From Tilletia caries (Eukaryota; Basidiomycota; Exobasidiomycetes; Tilletiales; Tilletiaceae), in contig JALUTQ010000046.1 in NCBI GenBank assembly GCA_032718865.1, positions 1,116,001 through 1,180,000 on the forward strand: a stretch of DNA of 64,000 nucleotides. The letters run 5' to 3'. The notes below the pieces were generated by a model. It had not been told where the DNA came from and did not search any database. It worked only from the letters and a program-made list of their open reading frames with translations. Within the stretch, counting starts at the first letter, position 1, and the number at the start of each line of letters is the position of its first letter. Shown piece by piece: positions 1 to 11,445 of this stretch. The translations under genes were made by a program, and so were the position numbers.

Positions 1-1
1 C

Positions 2-508
2 TTCATCGCTACGGGCTCGATTGAGGAGAAGATCTTCCAGCGGTGAGTAAAAGTTGCATTTCTGCTGGGGCAGAAAATCGTATCCCCCTTACCTTCGAAC
101 CATCTGACAAATGACTACTCCTGTCTGTTTTCTCCTGTCTGTTTTCTCCCCTTCTCCATGGATCCTTTCTCCCCTCCTCCTCAACACAGACAATCACACA
201 AGCAGTCCCTCTCCTCCTGCGTCGTCGACGAAGCCCAAGACGCCGAACGCCACTTCTCAGGCGAAGACCTCCGGGCCCTCTTCGAGTTCAAAGAAGAGAC
301 GCTGTGCGACACGCACGACACGTACAAGTGCAAGCGATGCAACGCGGGCAAGCAGCGGATCAAAGCACAGGCGCTGCTGTACGGGGACACGAGTACGTGG
401 AATCATTATCCGAACTCGGAGCTGCATCATGTGCATGATGATCTGTTGCGCGCAGAGAAGAATTCGGATGAGGTTTCGTTTGTGTTCCAGTATGTGACCT
501 CGAACTGA
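2..508 (+). CDS. RAD54: DNA repair/recombination ATPase RAD54, C-terminal end (5' truncated by window edge)
   Basis: Only the last 119 codons are present. The first exon fragment (2-42) ends in a Swi2/Snf2 helicase-type 'GSIEEKIFQR' segment. An intron (43-189, GTGAGT donor, ACACAG acceptor) follows, and the last exon (190-508) reads on in frame. The joined text IFQR-QSHKQSLSSCVVDEA, the segment ERHFSGEDLRALFEF, and the Cys-rich DTHDTYKCKRC segment are what RAD54 carries after its helicase C-terminal domain. RAD54 is a dsDNA translocase that partners Rad51 in homologous recombination in the nucleus; this is family knowledge. A related Snf2 protein such as Rdh54 is less likely, because the SLSSCVVDE and CKRC segments are characteristic of RAD54. 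The helicase core lies outside the window. Confidence 0.9.
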
Positions 509-927
509 GGGGGGCGGTCGTTCGCCCATCAGCGTCACGCTATTCATTATCATGTCCCCCCCCCTCCTCTTGGTTCGGCTCAGATTGCCCCATCGCCTTT
601 CTACACGCTTGTACTCTCGCATTCCACTGTACCTTCTCAAACTCTGCATCCTTCCCTTCTCTGACAATGTACGAGACATCTGTTCATCCTTGGCTCCATA
701 CCTGTGGTCCCTCCATCTTCCGGGGACCCAGCCTGACGCCTGGTCGCGCGTACATATGTTTGCAAGCGAAACGTGTGATGTAGCGATGAACTTGGATTGG
801 TGTTTGTGAAATTTGGATAAAAGGTGGAGATCATATCATCCAAAGTCGACCGTCGTTGAAAGGCGGAGCGACCCTCCTTCCTCCTTGGAAATGCCTTGAA
901 ACGGCGCGCCGGGGCAGCGGCTCCCGT

Positions 928-3900
928 TTACAACTTCGAAGAGTCGTCGAGGTACTTGTTACTCTTCAGCCACGCCTCCACGTCCGCCGCGTCCCGCTCG
1001 AGCCACTGCGAGTTGGCACGGACCGAGTCCAGGCCCTGCTGGAGACCCATCGAGTACTTCTTGACGTCCTTGTCCTGCACGGCCATACATATCAAGTGGC
1101 AGAAAAGCGTTGTGAGTATGGGTGGGTGGTTGGGGAGAAAAGGGAGAAAAGGGGACCGCGCAACTCACCTTGAAGAAAGCCTGAACATCCTCCAAATCCG
1201 CCTTCGTAGTCAGACTACTAAACGAGTACTCAATCAACCTCGAAAGCGAATAATTGCCATCAAACGCCTGGTAAAGCTGCTCATACCGCTCCTTCGTCTC
1301 GGCCCACAGCATCCGTCGACCGACCCGGTTGCCAGCTAGGCCGCCGAAGAAGTACATCCAGTCCTGCAGCTTCACGTCGCCGCTGAACAGGAGCTCGATG
1401 GTGCGCTTCAGTAGGGCTTCGTCCGTGGGGGCGCAGAGGGCGAGCATGGCTGCGATCTTGTGGTTCGGCGTCGCGGGCTCCTTGTAGATCTTGAGCACTG
1501 CAAACGAGGGTTTGAGAAGCCAACAACAGTCAGTCCATTTGACCACAGGAGCCGATAAAAGGAAAGGAGGGAAAGGGTAAAAACAACACTCACAAGCCTC
1601 ATACTCCGCCTCCCCACCGAGCCTGGCAACAGTATAAAACACAACCTGCCTCAAATCATTCGGCACAAGCGAATCCTCCCCACCCTCCAAAATAGGCGCA
1701 AACCGACGCTTACACTCCCCCACAGCCCACCCATCGTCCGCACCCACAGCAACAGCGACAACAGTCGCCCTCAAATCGCGCACCTCACTACTTTCCTCCT
1801 CGCTCGAATCAAAGCCCAAGTTCTTCGCCTGCGGCCCGAAAACATCCGCCCGGAACTTCGCAAGCGCATCCCGTACAGCTTCAGGCTGCTCAAACCACAC
1901 ACTCCCCAACGAGCGCAACGTACTCGCGCTCGCCGCGTTCACCAGATAACTCGGCTCCTCCCTGAGCGCGAGGATGAGGTTCAGCGCGCCAGACGTCTTG
2001 CTGTAGCCAGCCCGGGCGAGCGTAGACGCGTCCGAGACGAGCCCGACGCGGTCCTCGAGCGTGAAGCCGCTCTTGGGTTTGGCAGCCTCGGCGCCCAGCT
2101 TGGCCAGTCGCTCGGGAGAGTACGCAACCCGGTAGACGCCCACCGTGTCCGCGTTCAACTTCCACGAGCGCTCCTCCACGCCCTTCAATGGGATCCGAAT
2201 CTCGCGCTCCGTGTCCAGCACCGCCTTGTTGTCCGTCTCCACCTTCCCAGACGCACCATCAATGGTCCGCAGCGCCAGGGGAACGTACCACAGCGTCTCG
2301 TCCTCCTCCGGCTTGACGTCGCCCGTCGCAAGGAAGCGGTTCTGCCGAATCTTGATCGCATCAGCCTCCTCAGTCACCGTGATGACAGGGAAACCCTGCT
2401 TGAGCACCCAGGGCCCCATAATCTTGCCGACGTCCAAGCCGGAGGACTCCGAAATGCCCTTCCAGAGATCAGCAGTGACCGCGTTGCCGTACAGGTGGTT
2501 CTTGAGGTAGATGCTGACCCCTTTCAGGAACACGTCCTCGCCGATCATGTGGGAGAGCATGTTGAGCACCGAGGCGCCCTTGGAGTAGGAGATCGCGTCG
2601 AAGACCTGGTTGACCGCATCTTCAACGTTCTCGCCCTGGAGGGGCACCTCGATCGGGTGGGAGGATCGCTTGGCGTCAAGCTCGAGGGCCCGGGACAGAT
2701 GGTTGTTGATGAACTCGGACGAGGAGCGCCATTCCGGGTAGATTCGGTCCAGGATGATGGACTGTGGGTGGGGGAGGGGGATATGCGCGTGTCAGCGAGG
2801 GCACGAGACGCGTGAGGAAGGAAATGAGAAAAACGTACCTCGCCCATGAGCGTGGCAAAGGCCTCGTTAAGCCAGAGGCAGTCCTACAAACGACCATAGA
2901 GAGGGTCAGTTTCGAGGAAACCCTCCTCATCAGACAAGAAACCAGAACGCGACTCACCCAGAAGGTCAGCGTAACGATGTTACCGAACTGAGAGAGAAAA
3001 TAGGATCTCCAGGAGGTGTTCAATTTTCTTCCGATTCTCAGTATGAGCTAGATAGCGACAAGGGACATACCCATTGGTGCGCGAGCTCGTGACTCTGGAC
3101 GGAGGCCGTCGTCTTCTTGGCCGCAAGACCGGCCTTCTTCTCGTCGTAGAGGTACACGCTCGTTCGGCCTCTGTGAAAGGGAGGGCCAGGGGGGTTTTAT
3201 TGTCAGTGATGAGATATTGCGGCGAGATGAACTACTAAAGATACGAACGTGATCAGACCCGTGGAGGCGCAGAAAGGCCCCAGCAAAGAAAACAGAAGAG
3301 AGAGAAAGGGGGCCCAGATGAATGTCAGCATTCAACAGTACCAATTCGCTATGCCCAGAAAGAAGAAGATACTCATCAGTTCTCCATAGCACCCGCATCA
3401 AAGTCCGAAGCGACAAGCGTGTCCAGCTTAGGCAACGGATACTCCAAATCAAAGACCTCCTCATACACGGGCAACGCCTTCACCTTCACATCGAGCGCAA
3501 GCTGGGCCTGGTGGATGTACTCCGGGGTGGTGTAGATGCGGAGGGGAACTTTGCGGCCCGTCTTGATGGTGGTGTACGAAGCTTCGAGGTACTTGAAGGG
3601 ACCGTTGGCCCAGGCGACGAGGTAGGAGGATACCTTAGGGGTGGTCTCGAACGCGGTTATGGACCATTCGTTCGAGGCAGACGAAGAGGTCGTACCCTCG
3701 GTCTTACCCTCGGTCTTACCATCGGTCTTCTTCTCCTCGTCACCGAGCTCGAGCTCGCCCGCGCGGAGAAGCTTGGTCTGTTCAGCCAGCGCTATAGCGC
3801 GCGTGCTCTTTACGGGCATGTTGGAGAGCGCGACGGTGTCCGACCGATGGATCATCGTGATCGTGTACGTGGCTTTGACCGCAGGCTCGTCCCAGAGCGG

Positions 3901-4442
3901 GAAGGCGCGACGGGCGGAGGTAGGTTCGAACTGAGTGAGGGCGTAGAAGCCCTTCTTACCCTCGTGCTCCCAGGTGGCGCGGTAGTATCCCATCATGCTG
4001 TTGGTGATCTCGGCCCCGAAGGCGATGGTGAGGGTTGCCTTGGACCCCTTGGGGAGCTTTGCGCCGGCGGTTTTGACGGAGGCGCGTTCGTGTTTTGCGT
4101 CGACGCTGAGGGTGGTTATGGTGTTGGACTGTGTCTTGAGTGCGTCGGAGGCGAGGAGGGCCTTGCTGAGGCGGAGGCGGGACGCGTTGAATTCGATTTC
4201 TGTGTATTGTCAATAGAAGTCAGCTGAAGTTTTGCGATTGAACAGCGCAAGAGAGAGAGAGAGGACTGACCATCGGTGTCTTCGATGATGTCGAGATGGA
4301 TGGTGACGACGCCTGAGAAGGTGAGATCCTCGATGTCTGACTTGATGAGGAGGTCGTAGTGGGATGGCTTGACGTTTGGGTTGAGTCTGAACCAGCGAGA
4401 CTCGTTCTGGGTTGCCGGGGGAGCTGCTGTTGATGCTGCCAT
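928..4442 (-). CDS. M1-family zinc aminopeptidase (Aap1/Ape2/puromycin-sensitive type)
   Basis: Exons on the minus strand: 4442-4271, 4199-3377, 3260-3249, 3170-3071, 2987-2958, 2883-2839, 2761-1594, 1497-1169, 1074-928. They total 2826 nt, exactly 942 codons (941 residues plus stop). The exopeptidase motif GAMEN is at residues 327-331 and is followed by WGLIT. The zinc site HELAH is at 363-367, followed by WLNEAF with the third ligand Glu386, the correct HEXXH-x18-E spacing. The C-terminal ERAP1-like domain occupies the long 1594-2761 exon and beyond. Members cleave N-terminal residues from peptides in the cytosol; no signal peptide is seen. The GAMEN-WGLIT junction is interrupted by an intron that cannot be removed with GT-AG ends (see the separate entry). 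The start is the first ATG of the MAASTAAPP exon. Confidence 0.93.
3261..3376 (-). other. AT-AC intron in the aminopeptidase gene, next to a 12-nt exon
   Basis: On the minus strand, exon 2 ends GAG-AAC-TG and is followed directly by ATGAGTATCT. The next possible coding text is GGGTCTGATCAC, preceded by CCTCCAC. Removing ATGAGT...TCCAC (116 nt) gives TG+G = Trp, then Gly-Leu-Ile-Thr, the universally conserved continuation of GAMEN. No GT occurs at the exon end before an in-frame TGA, and no AG occurs in the 60 nt before the downstream exon. The donor resembles the usual GTGAGT with G to A at +1, and a CTGAC branch-point-like motif lies about 60 nt upstream of the acceptor. This looks like a U2-type AT-AC intron, not the U12 ATATCC type. 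Confidence 0.8.
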
Positions 4443-5359
4443 GTTGAAGATGTTTGTGTCTGGTGATGGGGCGTGGAAGTGGCAGTTGCGTTTGGGACTG
4501 ATGTTCTGTGAGAGCTGGGAGTATATGATGGCAGTGATGAGGACGAGGAGGGTGGAGATGAGAGAGATGGGAGAGGGACGGGAGAGAGAGAGAGAGAGGG
4601 CATTCAGCTATAAGAGAGAGGGGTATGTATGTACTGTATATGAGGACAGAGGGCGTACCTTGCTGGGGAGAATGGTAAGCGATGATGCCGTGCTGATGGA
4701 AGCGATTGATGCGTTCGGAGCGAGTCTGTAGGAGTACGAGTACGCTGATGGGGATGCTACTGCTGCTGCTGCTGCTGCTGCTGCTGATCTGCGCAGGACG
4801 GCTGCCAGTCTCATGCAAGGTAAGTACACAGAGAGAGAGATGAGCGAGAGAGCGAAGGAGATGAGCGATGAGCGATGAGCGATGAGAGCGATGAGCGAGC
4901 CAAGGTCAATGCGGGCAGCCAAGGGAGAATTGCGAAGCCCCACAGCAAGAACAAGAACAAGAGATGCCCGAGCGGGGGAGCCGGGGGACGCCGGACGACA
5001 CTCGTTGCGCAACGATTCATTCCTCCTCCTCGTCTCGGTCAATGTCGGGCCGAGACTGTCCGTGCTTCAACACCGCCTGGCCAGCGCGTCATCATTCCAC
5101 CCACCATTTCGCTCCTGCTTCGTTCGCGTTCGAAAAGGAGAGGGCCCAGGCCAGAGCCCTGCGTGATCGTCGCCTGCGTCCTCTTGCATGAACTGCTTCA
5201 GATCTCTGTTGACATGTCTCCAGCCTGCAGTCCTGCATTCCCTGTCCACGACGTCCACCACCGCTGACTTTCTCACACACTGCCCCTTCTGATCCCAGTC
5301 GACACCCAGTCCTGTTCCCATTCCAACCAGCGCACGACACCCCCATACCATCCCACAAC
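4443..5359. promoter_or_regulatory. Divergent intergenic region between aminopeptidase and cupin genes
   Basis: This 917-bp stretch lies between two divergent start codons and should hold both promoters and 5' UTRs. It contains GA-rich simple sequence (4581-4600), a CTG repeat (about 4769-4793) and short tandem repeats of GATGAGC (about 4863-4893). The open frames crossing it are low-complexity and look non-coding. No clear TATA box was seen. Confidence 0.5.
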
Positions 5360-6134
5360 ATGAGCGCCACCAATGCAAGTTCCGACCCTCCCGCCGTCAT
5401 TCTCCTGGACTCAGACGGATACTCCCCCATGGCACGTCCCTCCAACCTGCCCGCATTGCACTACAAACGCGCCCTTGCCCACCTCTTGACCGAACCCGAC
5501 GCCGCATCAGCCGCCGCTGCCGAGGAATCATCCAACAGCAGGAAGAAGCCCAAGACGCCTGCAGAACGCGTAGAGGCTCATCTCCGTCAGCGCGGATGGG
5601 AGTCTACATGGGTCAGTAATTGCGAAACGCAGTCCTCCCTTTTCCATTGTTGCCACCGATTTCTAACTGCTTCTCTTCCAAAAACAGCGCTTCGGAATGT
5701 ACAAACACGCCCACTACCACTCTACCACCCACGAGCTCCTCACCGTTCTCATAGGGACATCTTCCATCCTACTCGGCGGACGGAAAGCATCTTCGTCATC
5801 ATCATCAACACCAGTCGAAGAAACCCCAGCCCCAACAGGAACGACAAAACAGGAGATCCACCTCGAACCGGGTGACATTCTCATCCTCCCCGCCGGGTAC
5901 ACCCACGAGGCCCTCTCGCATTCGCCGGACTTCCTGCTGGTTGGGTCCTATCCGGAGGGCTCGGCTCCGTGGGATATGAAGTTCCCCGAGAACCCGACAG
6001 AGTGCGATAAGGTGTCGGAGGTTATTGCTGAGGGTGTGTTGACGAGGTCGAGGAAGGGCTTGTTTGATGCAAGAGATCCGGTGGATGTGGGTGAGGGAGG
6101 ACTGGAGCTGCTCTGGACTGTCGGCCGGGTGTGA
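5360..6134 (+). CDS. Cupin-domain protein, YjlB-like
   Basis: Two exons (5360-5611, 5688-6134) joined by an intron with a GTCAGT donor and an AACAG acceptor give 232 residues. The second exon carries a single cupin barrel. Its motif 1 is HAHYHSTTHELLTVLIG, with His-x-His and a downstream Glu as metal ligands, and motif 2 is LEPGDILILPAGYTHEAL. The late segment FLLVGSYPEGSAPWDMK resembles the YjlB cupin family of bacteria and fungi. The substrate is unknown; a cytosolic metal-binding enzyme or sensor is the family-level expectation. A Ser-rich insertion of about 20 residues interrupts the barrel between the two motifs. The ATG at 5360 gives a short disordered N-terminus and fits the split Trp-Arg-Phe-Gly reading across the intron. 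Confidence 0.75.
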
Positions 6135-6352
6135 GGATGCTCGCTTTCCCAATTCCCTTCCCTTCTTGTCACGTATTCTCCTGCAATGGTCAAAATAGAA
6201 CAAAGGGAAACAGCCCTCAGACACTCGGAGCCTTTGCACCATGGCACGCTCGATTTAGAAGGACCCCCCCACCTTCACTCACTTGCAGCTTGCGCAGACA
6301 GTGAGTCAGTGAGCTTTTGCAGTACTGTAGTGTCCGCCCGCCTTCCCCCTCG

Positions 6353-8396
6353 ATGGACTCCGTGTCGTCCCCAGCCAGCGCGCCACGCGCCCCTCTGCCC
6401 GATGACAAACCAAGCACCGCACCGCCCTCAATAAGATCCCCACTCAAGACTGAAGCCAAGCAGGACGAGGCCATCGCCATCGACGACGACAGCAACGACG
6501 TCGTCCTCGTCAGCGCCAAAACCAATCCCACAGCCCCCATCATAATTCATGATGATGATGACGATGATGACGATGATGAAGCTGGTCATGACGACGAGGA
6601 GATGGAGGTCTCCCAGGCGGAGATTCAGTGGATGTGGACTGCGGACGAGTACGACGAGTGGACTCCTTCCCGCGTCGTCGGGCTTAGTGCAGACGCAGAG
6701 CGCGCGAATCGGTACGCGGGCGTCAAGTTCATCTACCAGATGCAGGACCGTTTGCATCTGTGAGTCTCCTTCGCCTTGAAGAGAGCTCCGAAGCGGCTGA
6801 AGGAAGCTGAAACTCTGCGCTTTCTTGCCTTCTCTTTCTCTCTCCCCCTGTTTCGCTCCCCCTCAGCTTCGGCCATATACTGCATTCAGCCTCGATCTAC
6901 TTCCATCGCTTCTTCCTCCGCAAACCAATGAAGACCAACCTCACTGAGCCCGGCGCAGGCTACGACCCCACCGTACGTCTGATCCCCCTTCCCAAGATCA
7001 AATGTTTGACACGACGAGAAGGGTCGCTTACATTCTCTCTTTCTTGCGCGCATATGGATCGCGCGATACCGCAGGAAATCGCCGTCGCATGTATATTCCT
7101 GGCGTGCAAGAATGAAGAACAGCATCGGAAGCTGGGGATGATCATCGAAGCTGCCATCGCGACTGTCTCTTACAACTCCGGCGCACGGAATCCACTTGGG
7201 CAGAATACCCCGGACGTGAGTTTCCTTTCTCTCCTTCCCCCTCTAACGAAGTATTGTACTGAAAACTCAACCCGCTCTCTCATTTGAGGCTACATCCCAC
7301 TCGCAGAACTTCCGCAGATGGAGAGACACCATCATCGCCTTCGAAGACGAGCTCTTCCCGACCCTCTGCGCAGACCTCGTCATCGAACAGCCAGAGGCCA
7401 TGTTCATCGAAGCATGCCAGATCTTCGACGTCGGTAGGGAACAGATCTATACAGGCGTCTGTATGCTGCATGACTTGTGAGTTTGTCTATGTAGGAAGCG
7501 AAGGGGGAGCCTCCTTGCTGACGCTTTTTTGTTTCACGGACATACAGGGACAGAGACGTCTACTGCTCCCTAATCTCACCAAACGTACAAGCTGCCGCCG
7601 TCTTCCTGCTCGTCCACCTCGCAGCGGGCATCAAGTTGGACGAGTACCGGGTGCCGGAGGAGATGTTGCCCGAGCCAGACGTCGGCGGTCGTGGTCGGAA
7701 GGCTCAGCAACAACAATTACAGAGCGGCGAGGCTGATCTGTGGCAGTTCGTGTTCTATTGTCATACCGAGGACGTGAATGGTGAGTAGGAACGTCTTGAG
7801 CCGCCCCGACTCTTGTTCCTCTTCTACCCCGCCTGACTAAAAACCCGGTCTTACTTACTGCTGTTTTCGCAATTCTAACAGAATGCGTACAGACCATCCG
7901 AAACTTCTACAGCTGGCGCCGCGCCACCGTCGACAAGACACAAGCCGAGCTCGCAGTCGAGCGCGAGCGGAGGACGTTGGCTCAGCAGCAACAATCGAGC
8001 GCGGCAGCAGCGGCGGCGTCTTCCCCACGACGGCCGATGAATGCTTCCTCTTCTGCTTCATCTCCGGTCGTGCATGCGGAGGGTCAGGAGGGGGAGGGGG
8101 AGATGTACTACCACAACAACAACAACGGTGGTGGGGGTGGTGTAGGAGGGACGGGAGAAGCGCCGATGATACCAGGCGACGCCGGCGGACCGCGCCCACA
8201 CCCGTACTCACACCCGCACTCGCATCCGCATACCGGAGGCCCCTCCGCCCCCGGAAGACAGACTCGGTGGGACACACCAGGGAGACATCTCGCAACGCAA
8301 CCACCACCGGCGGCGGAAGTGCAGGGCCCGCTGTCGCCGGAGATGCCCCCTGATGAGGACGACTTGGACGAGGGTGCTGTGGATGGTGATGTATGA
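6353..8396 (+). CDS. Cyclin T/K-like cyclin (transcriptional CDK partner)
   Basis: Six coding exons (6353-6759, 6867-6972, 7075-7215, 7307-7476, 7548-7780, 7882-8396) give 523 residues. A Ser/Pro and Asp-rich N-terminus (an acidic run near residues 65-75) precedes a cyclin fold starting near residue 110 with RYAGVKFIYQM. Then come SASIYFHRFFLRKP and EIAVACIFLACKNEEQHRKL, the typical cyclin-box helix-3 signature of cyclins T, K and L, Bur2 and Pch1. A second cyclin fold follows (VQAAAVFLLVHLAAGI). The tail is Gln, Gly, His and Pro-rich and probably disordered. Such cyclins activate Cdk9/Bur1 or Ctk1 to phosphorylate RNA polymerase II. Which CDK is the partner cannot be told from the sequence. 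The start is the ATG at 6353, since upstream in-frame text is UTR-like. Confidence 0.8.
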
Positions 8397-8645
8397 GGGC
8401 GGGGCGGTGCAGCTTGAACGCGCCAACCTCTGGACATCCTCACATCTCACACCCAACTTCCCACTCTCACCCAATCGAGGCGCTTTGACCACCCGGCACC
8501 CAGTCCCCAGACCGCGTTGAGAAGAGAGAGAGATGATCTTTGGCTTGCGTTTTGGGTTTACTTTTTGTCGTTGCAAAGACGCAATCGAGAAAAAAGAGGA
8601 GAGAAGATAGCGAGAAGAACGAGAGAGAAGGAGAACAAGAAAGGA

Positions 8646-8694
8646 AAAAGAAGAAGAAGAAGAAGAAGAAGAAGAAGAAGAAGAAGAAGAAGAG
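8646..8694 (+). repeat. (GAA)n microsatellite in the cyclin 3' flank
   Basis: An AAGAAG run of about 16 units lies 250 bp after the cyclin stop codon, within GA-rich 3' flanking DNA. The surrounding interval between the cyclin gene and the next gene (8397-9094) has no other supported gene, only a poly-T tract near 8967-8979. Confidence 0.85.
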
Positions 8695-9094
8695 ACAATA
8701 GGGGCGGGAGAGGATTGATGAGGAGGGGACGTAAAACGAGAAATCTCATGGGGTGACAAGGCTGTGTGGTGTGATTTAGGAAGTTAGAGGAGGGAGGAGG
8801 AGGGGGGCAAGTCACCGTCAGGAGAGATCGGACCTCTTGAGGGCGTGGAAGGGACAGGATCGAGGGGCATATGGGGGGAGCTGCTATGCGAAGGGGGGCG
8901 GCTGGTAAAGGGAACCTGCGTCTAGCCTGTTCCGTTTCGATATACACCGTCATCGATTTCGTTCATTTTTTTTTTTTTTGGGTGTCTGATTGGGATCAGT
9001 TGGAGGGGAGAGGGGTTGGTAAGGCCCCCAGCCCCTGCTATGTCGCGCTGCGTGGCGTCAACTTGAGCGTAGGAAAGTGTGACCTTCCCCCCGT

Positions 9095-10563
9095 TCATGA
9101 TAGGGAAGGGAACGCCGACTGGTCCGACAGGTTCACAGCCGCGTTGGCCCCACCACGAGCCGCACCGCCACGGCCACCACGGAATCCACCCTCGCCACGA
9201 GGAGCGCCGCCACGGGCACCGCCACGTCCACCGCGGTCACCGCCCTCACGGCGGTCGCCACCCTCACGGCCGCCACGGTATCCACCGCGACCCTCACCAC
9301 GGCCCCGACCGCCGCGTCCGCCACGGTCACCGCCGTCACCACGGCCGCCAGCGGGGGAGCTGTAGGTCTGGTCGATCTCAAGGAACTGCTTCCGTGCGCG
9401 TTGGGCACTGCTGCTCTTCGCCGCCGCGGCCGCCTTGGCCTCGTCCTCCTTCTTGGCCTCGTAGTAGGCCTCGCCCTCGGTGTTCTTCACCAGCGGCGTA
9501 CCAAAGTCCTTCCACTGGTCGTCCTGGGCGGCACGGACCTCCTTGGAGGCGCCGAGGGTGGCCCGCTTGGCGGTCTGCTCGGCCAGGAACTCGTCGAGGG
9601 TCTTGGTGTTGTCGACCTCCTCCTCGGGGATGGTGGGGACGGGAGCGGCGTCCTTGGTAGCAGCGGCAGCGTCGCCCTCGGCGGCGGGGGCGGCAGCATC
9701 ACCGTTGGCAATGGGGCCGTCGCCGTTCTTCTCGGCGGAAGCGTCTGCGACAGCCTTGTTCTCGTTATCGAGCTCACGCGTGGCGTCGTCGCCGCCCCAG
9801 CCCTGAGCAATTCGCTTCTCAGAGTCCCTTTAGAAGAGAGAGAGTGAGAGAGAGTGGATCAGTCGTGTCAATATCGATCTGTTTCGGGCAGAAGATGATT
9901 GGGGAAGAACACTCACTCCCTGCCGGTCTGGGAATGCCGGTCGAAGGGACGACCACGGGCACCGCCGCGGGCACCACGTCCCCGGCCTCCACGACCACCT
10001 CGGTCACCTGAAGGGGTGTTCGCAAGATCGAAGAAATGAGGGGAAGAAACGGAGCGATGAGTATTGGGGACCCGATCATCGAAACAAGGAAGAGGGAAGG
10101 TCAAAAACCTGCCTCCTCGGATAACTACTCACCACGAGGCTCACGAGGCTCGCGGTTACGAGCAGGAAGATCTCCCTCCTCAGGACCGGCACCAGCGCCA
10201 GCACCAGCGGCACCACCACGAGCAGCACCACCACGGCCGCCTCCACGCGGGTAGGAGCCGGTACCGGCACCCCTGGTGGCAGGGCGACCTCCCGAGCCGG
10301 GAACGGCGTTGCGGTTGTTGGTCGGTGGTGCGACGGAGACGCCTGCGCGGGGTGCGGAGGAGGTCGGGTTTGCGTTGGGGGCGGGCTTGGAGGGAGCGAC
10401 GACCTGGGCGGGGGAGTCGTCGCCGTCCTCTGTATCGTGATCGGAATGAAAGGGGATAGAGAATCAGCAGGGTGTGAAGAGAGAAGGAGAGAGAGAGGGC
10501 CGAGAGTAGAAAGAGAGACTGACCACGGAGAAGGGCAAAAGGGTTTGTGGATGCGACCGACAT
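9095..10563 (-). CDS. Stm1/HABP4 (PAI-RBP1)-like ribosome-associated RNA-binding protein
   Basis: Exons 10563-10524, 10429-10133, 10007-9917 and 9827-9095 give 386 residues. It opens with MSVASTNPFALL, as in the Stm1 family, followed by Arg/Gly-rich segments (GGRGGAARGG). The HABP4/PAI-RBP1 core follows: EKRIAQGWGGDDATREL, then DDQWKDFGTPLVKN. The C-terminal 80 residues are a long RGG-repeat tail with many GGR and RGG units. Stm1/SERBP1 proteins bind the 80S mRNA channel and stabilise dormant ribosomes; that role is inferred from the family. The neighbouring uS9 and uS3 genes are on the same strand, but shared regulation is only a guess. All exon joins preserve frame. Confidence 0.85.
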
Positions 10564-11445
10564 TGCGGTCGACTTTGCTGCGCTGATGGAGACTCTGAGG
10601 GTCTGTTGTCGATGAAGCCGGGGAACGAGGGCCTGGTCTGGATGGCCGTGGTGGTGGGAAGGCAGCAGGATCACAAGGAGCACATGGAAGAAGAGAAAGA
10701 GAGTGTCAGTATTGGAAGCATTCCAGAGACCCGAGCTCGTCGTGTCGTCGTCGTCGTCCTCGGCCACCAGGCACCCATCCCGGCCAGGGTTACCCAGCGA
10801 ACAGGCAGAGAGCGAGCGCGGCGTGGGAGGATCGACGATCAGTGAGCGAGAGACTCACGCTATTGGCAGGGGAATACAAACGCAGGAAACTGAGGCAGCG
10901 TCTGGGTGAGTTCGGTGGGTGAGTGTGAGAGGACAGGACAATCCGCTTCTCTGCTTCTTTCCTCTCTCGCGCGAAGAACCGCCTCGCTCTCTCCACAGAG
11001 ACTCCCTCTCCAGGTCTCCACGGAGTCTCACCTGTCCCAGATTGCTGGGAAGAAAAAAGCTAAACAGTAAAGAACCACGGCCCACGTGAGTGTGACCCCC
11101 CACTCAATCGCACCGCACACTCGCATCACTTCACAAACACAGAGGGAGAGAGAGAAGCTTGATATTTTGCATGGGAAGGGGAGAGTGTCAAACTGCTATG
11201 GATGCGTGAGTGTAGTGGGAGAGAGAGCCACGGACGGACGCCGCTTCAATCGCGTCCGCGGAATGTGTGTGTGTGTGTAAACCCAGACTGCGAGTGCCGT
11301 CCAGACGAGAAAGCCATCAACAGCAGGCCAGTTGGGGTTGGGGGGAGGCATAGTACAACCAGCCATACGACCGCAGGAACAGGCCCGCATGACTGATTTG
11401 GCGAAGGAGTGGAAAGGAAAGCGTAGACAGATGAAAGGTGCTCCT
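10564..11445. other. Intergenic region, no gene seen
   Basis: Upstream DNA of the Stm1-like gene and downstream DNA of the uS9 gene. It contains GA-rich patches and a short GT repeat (about 11264-11278). The open frames are short and low-complexity. Confidence 0.5.

Noticed and set aside
3261..3376. Classical U12-type intron
   Set aside because: The donor ATGAGTATC does not match the U12 ATATCCTT consensus, and no TCCTTAAC branch motif is near the acceptor.
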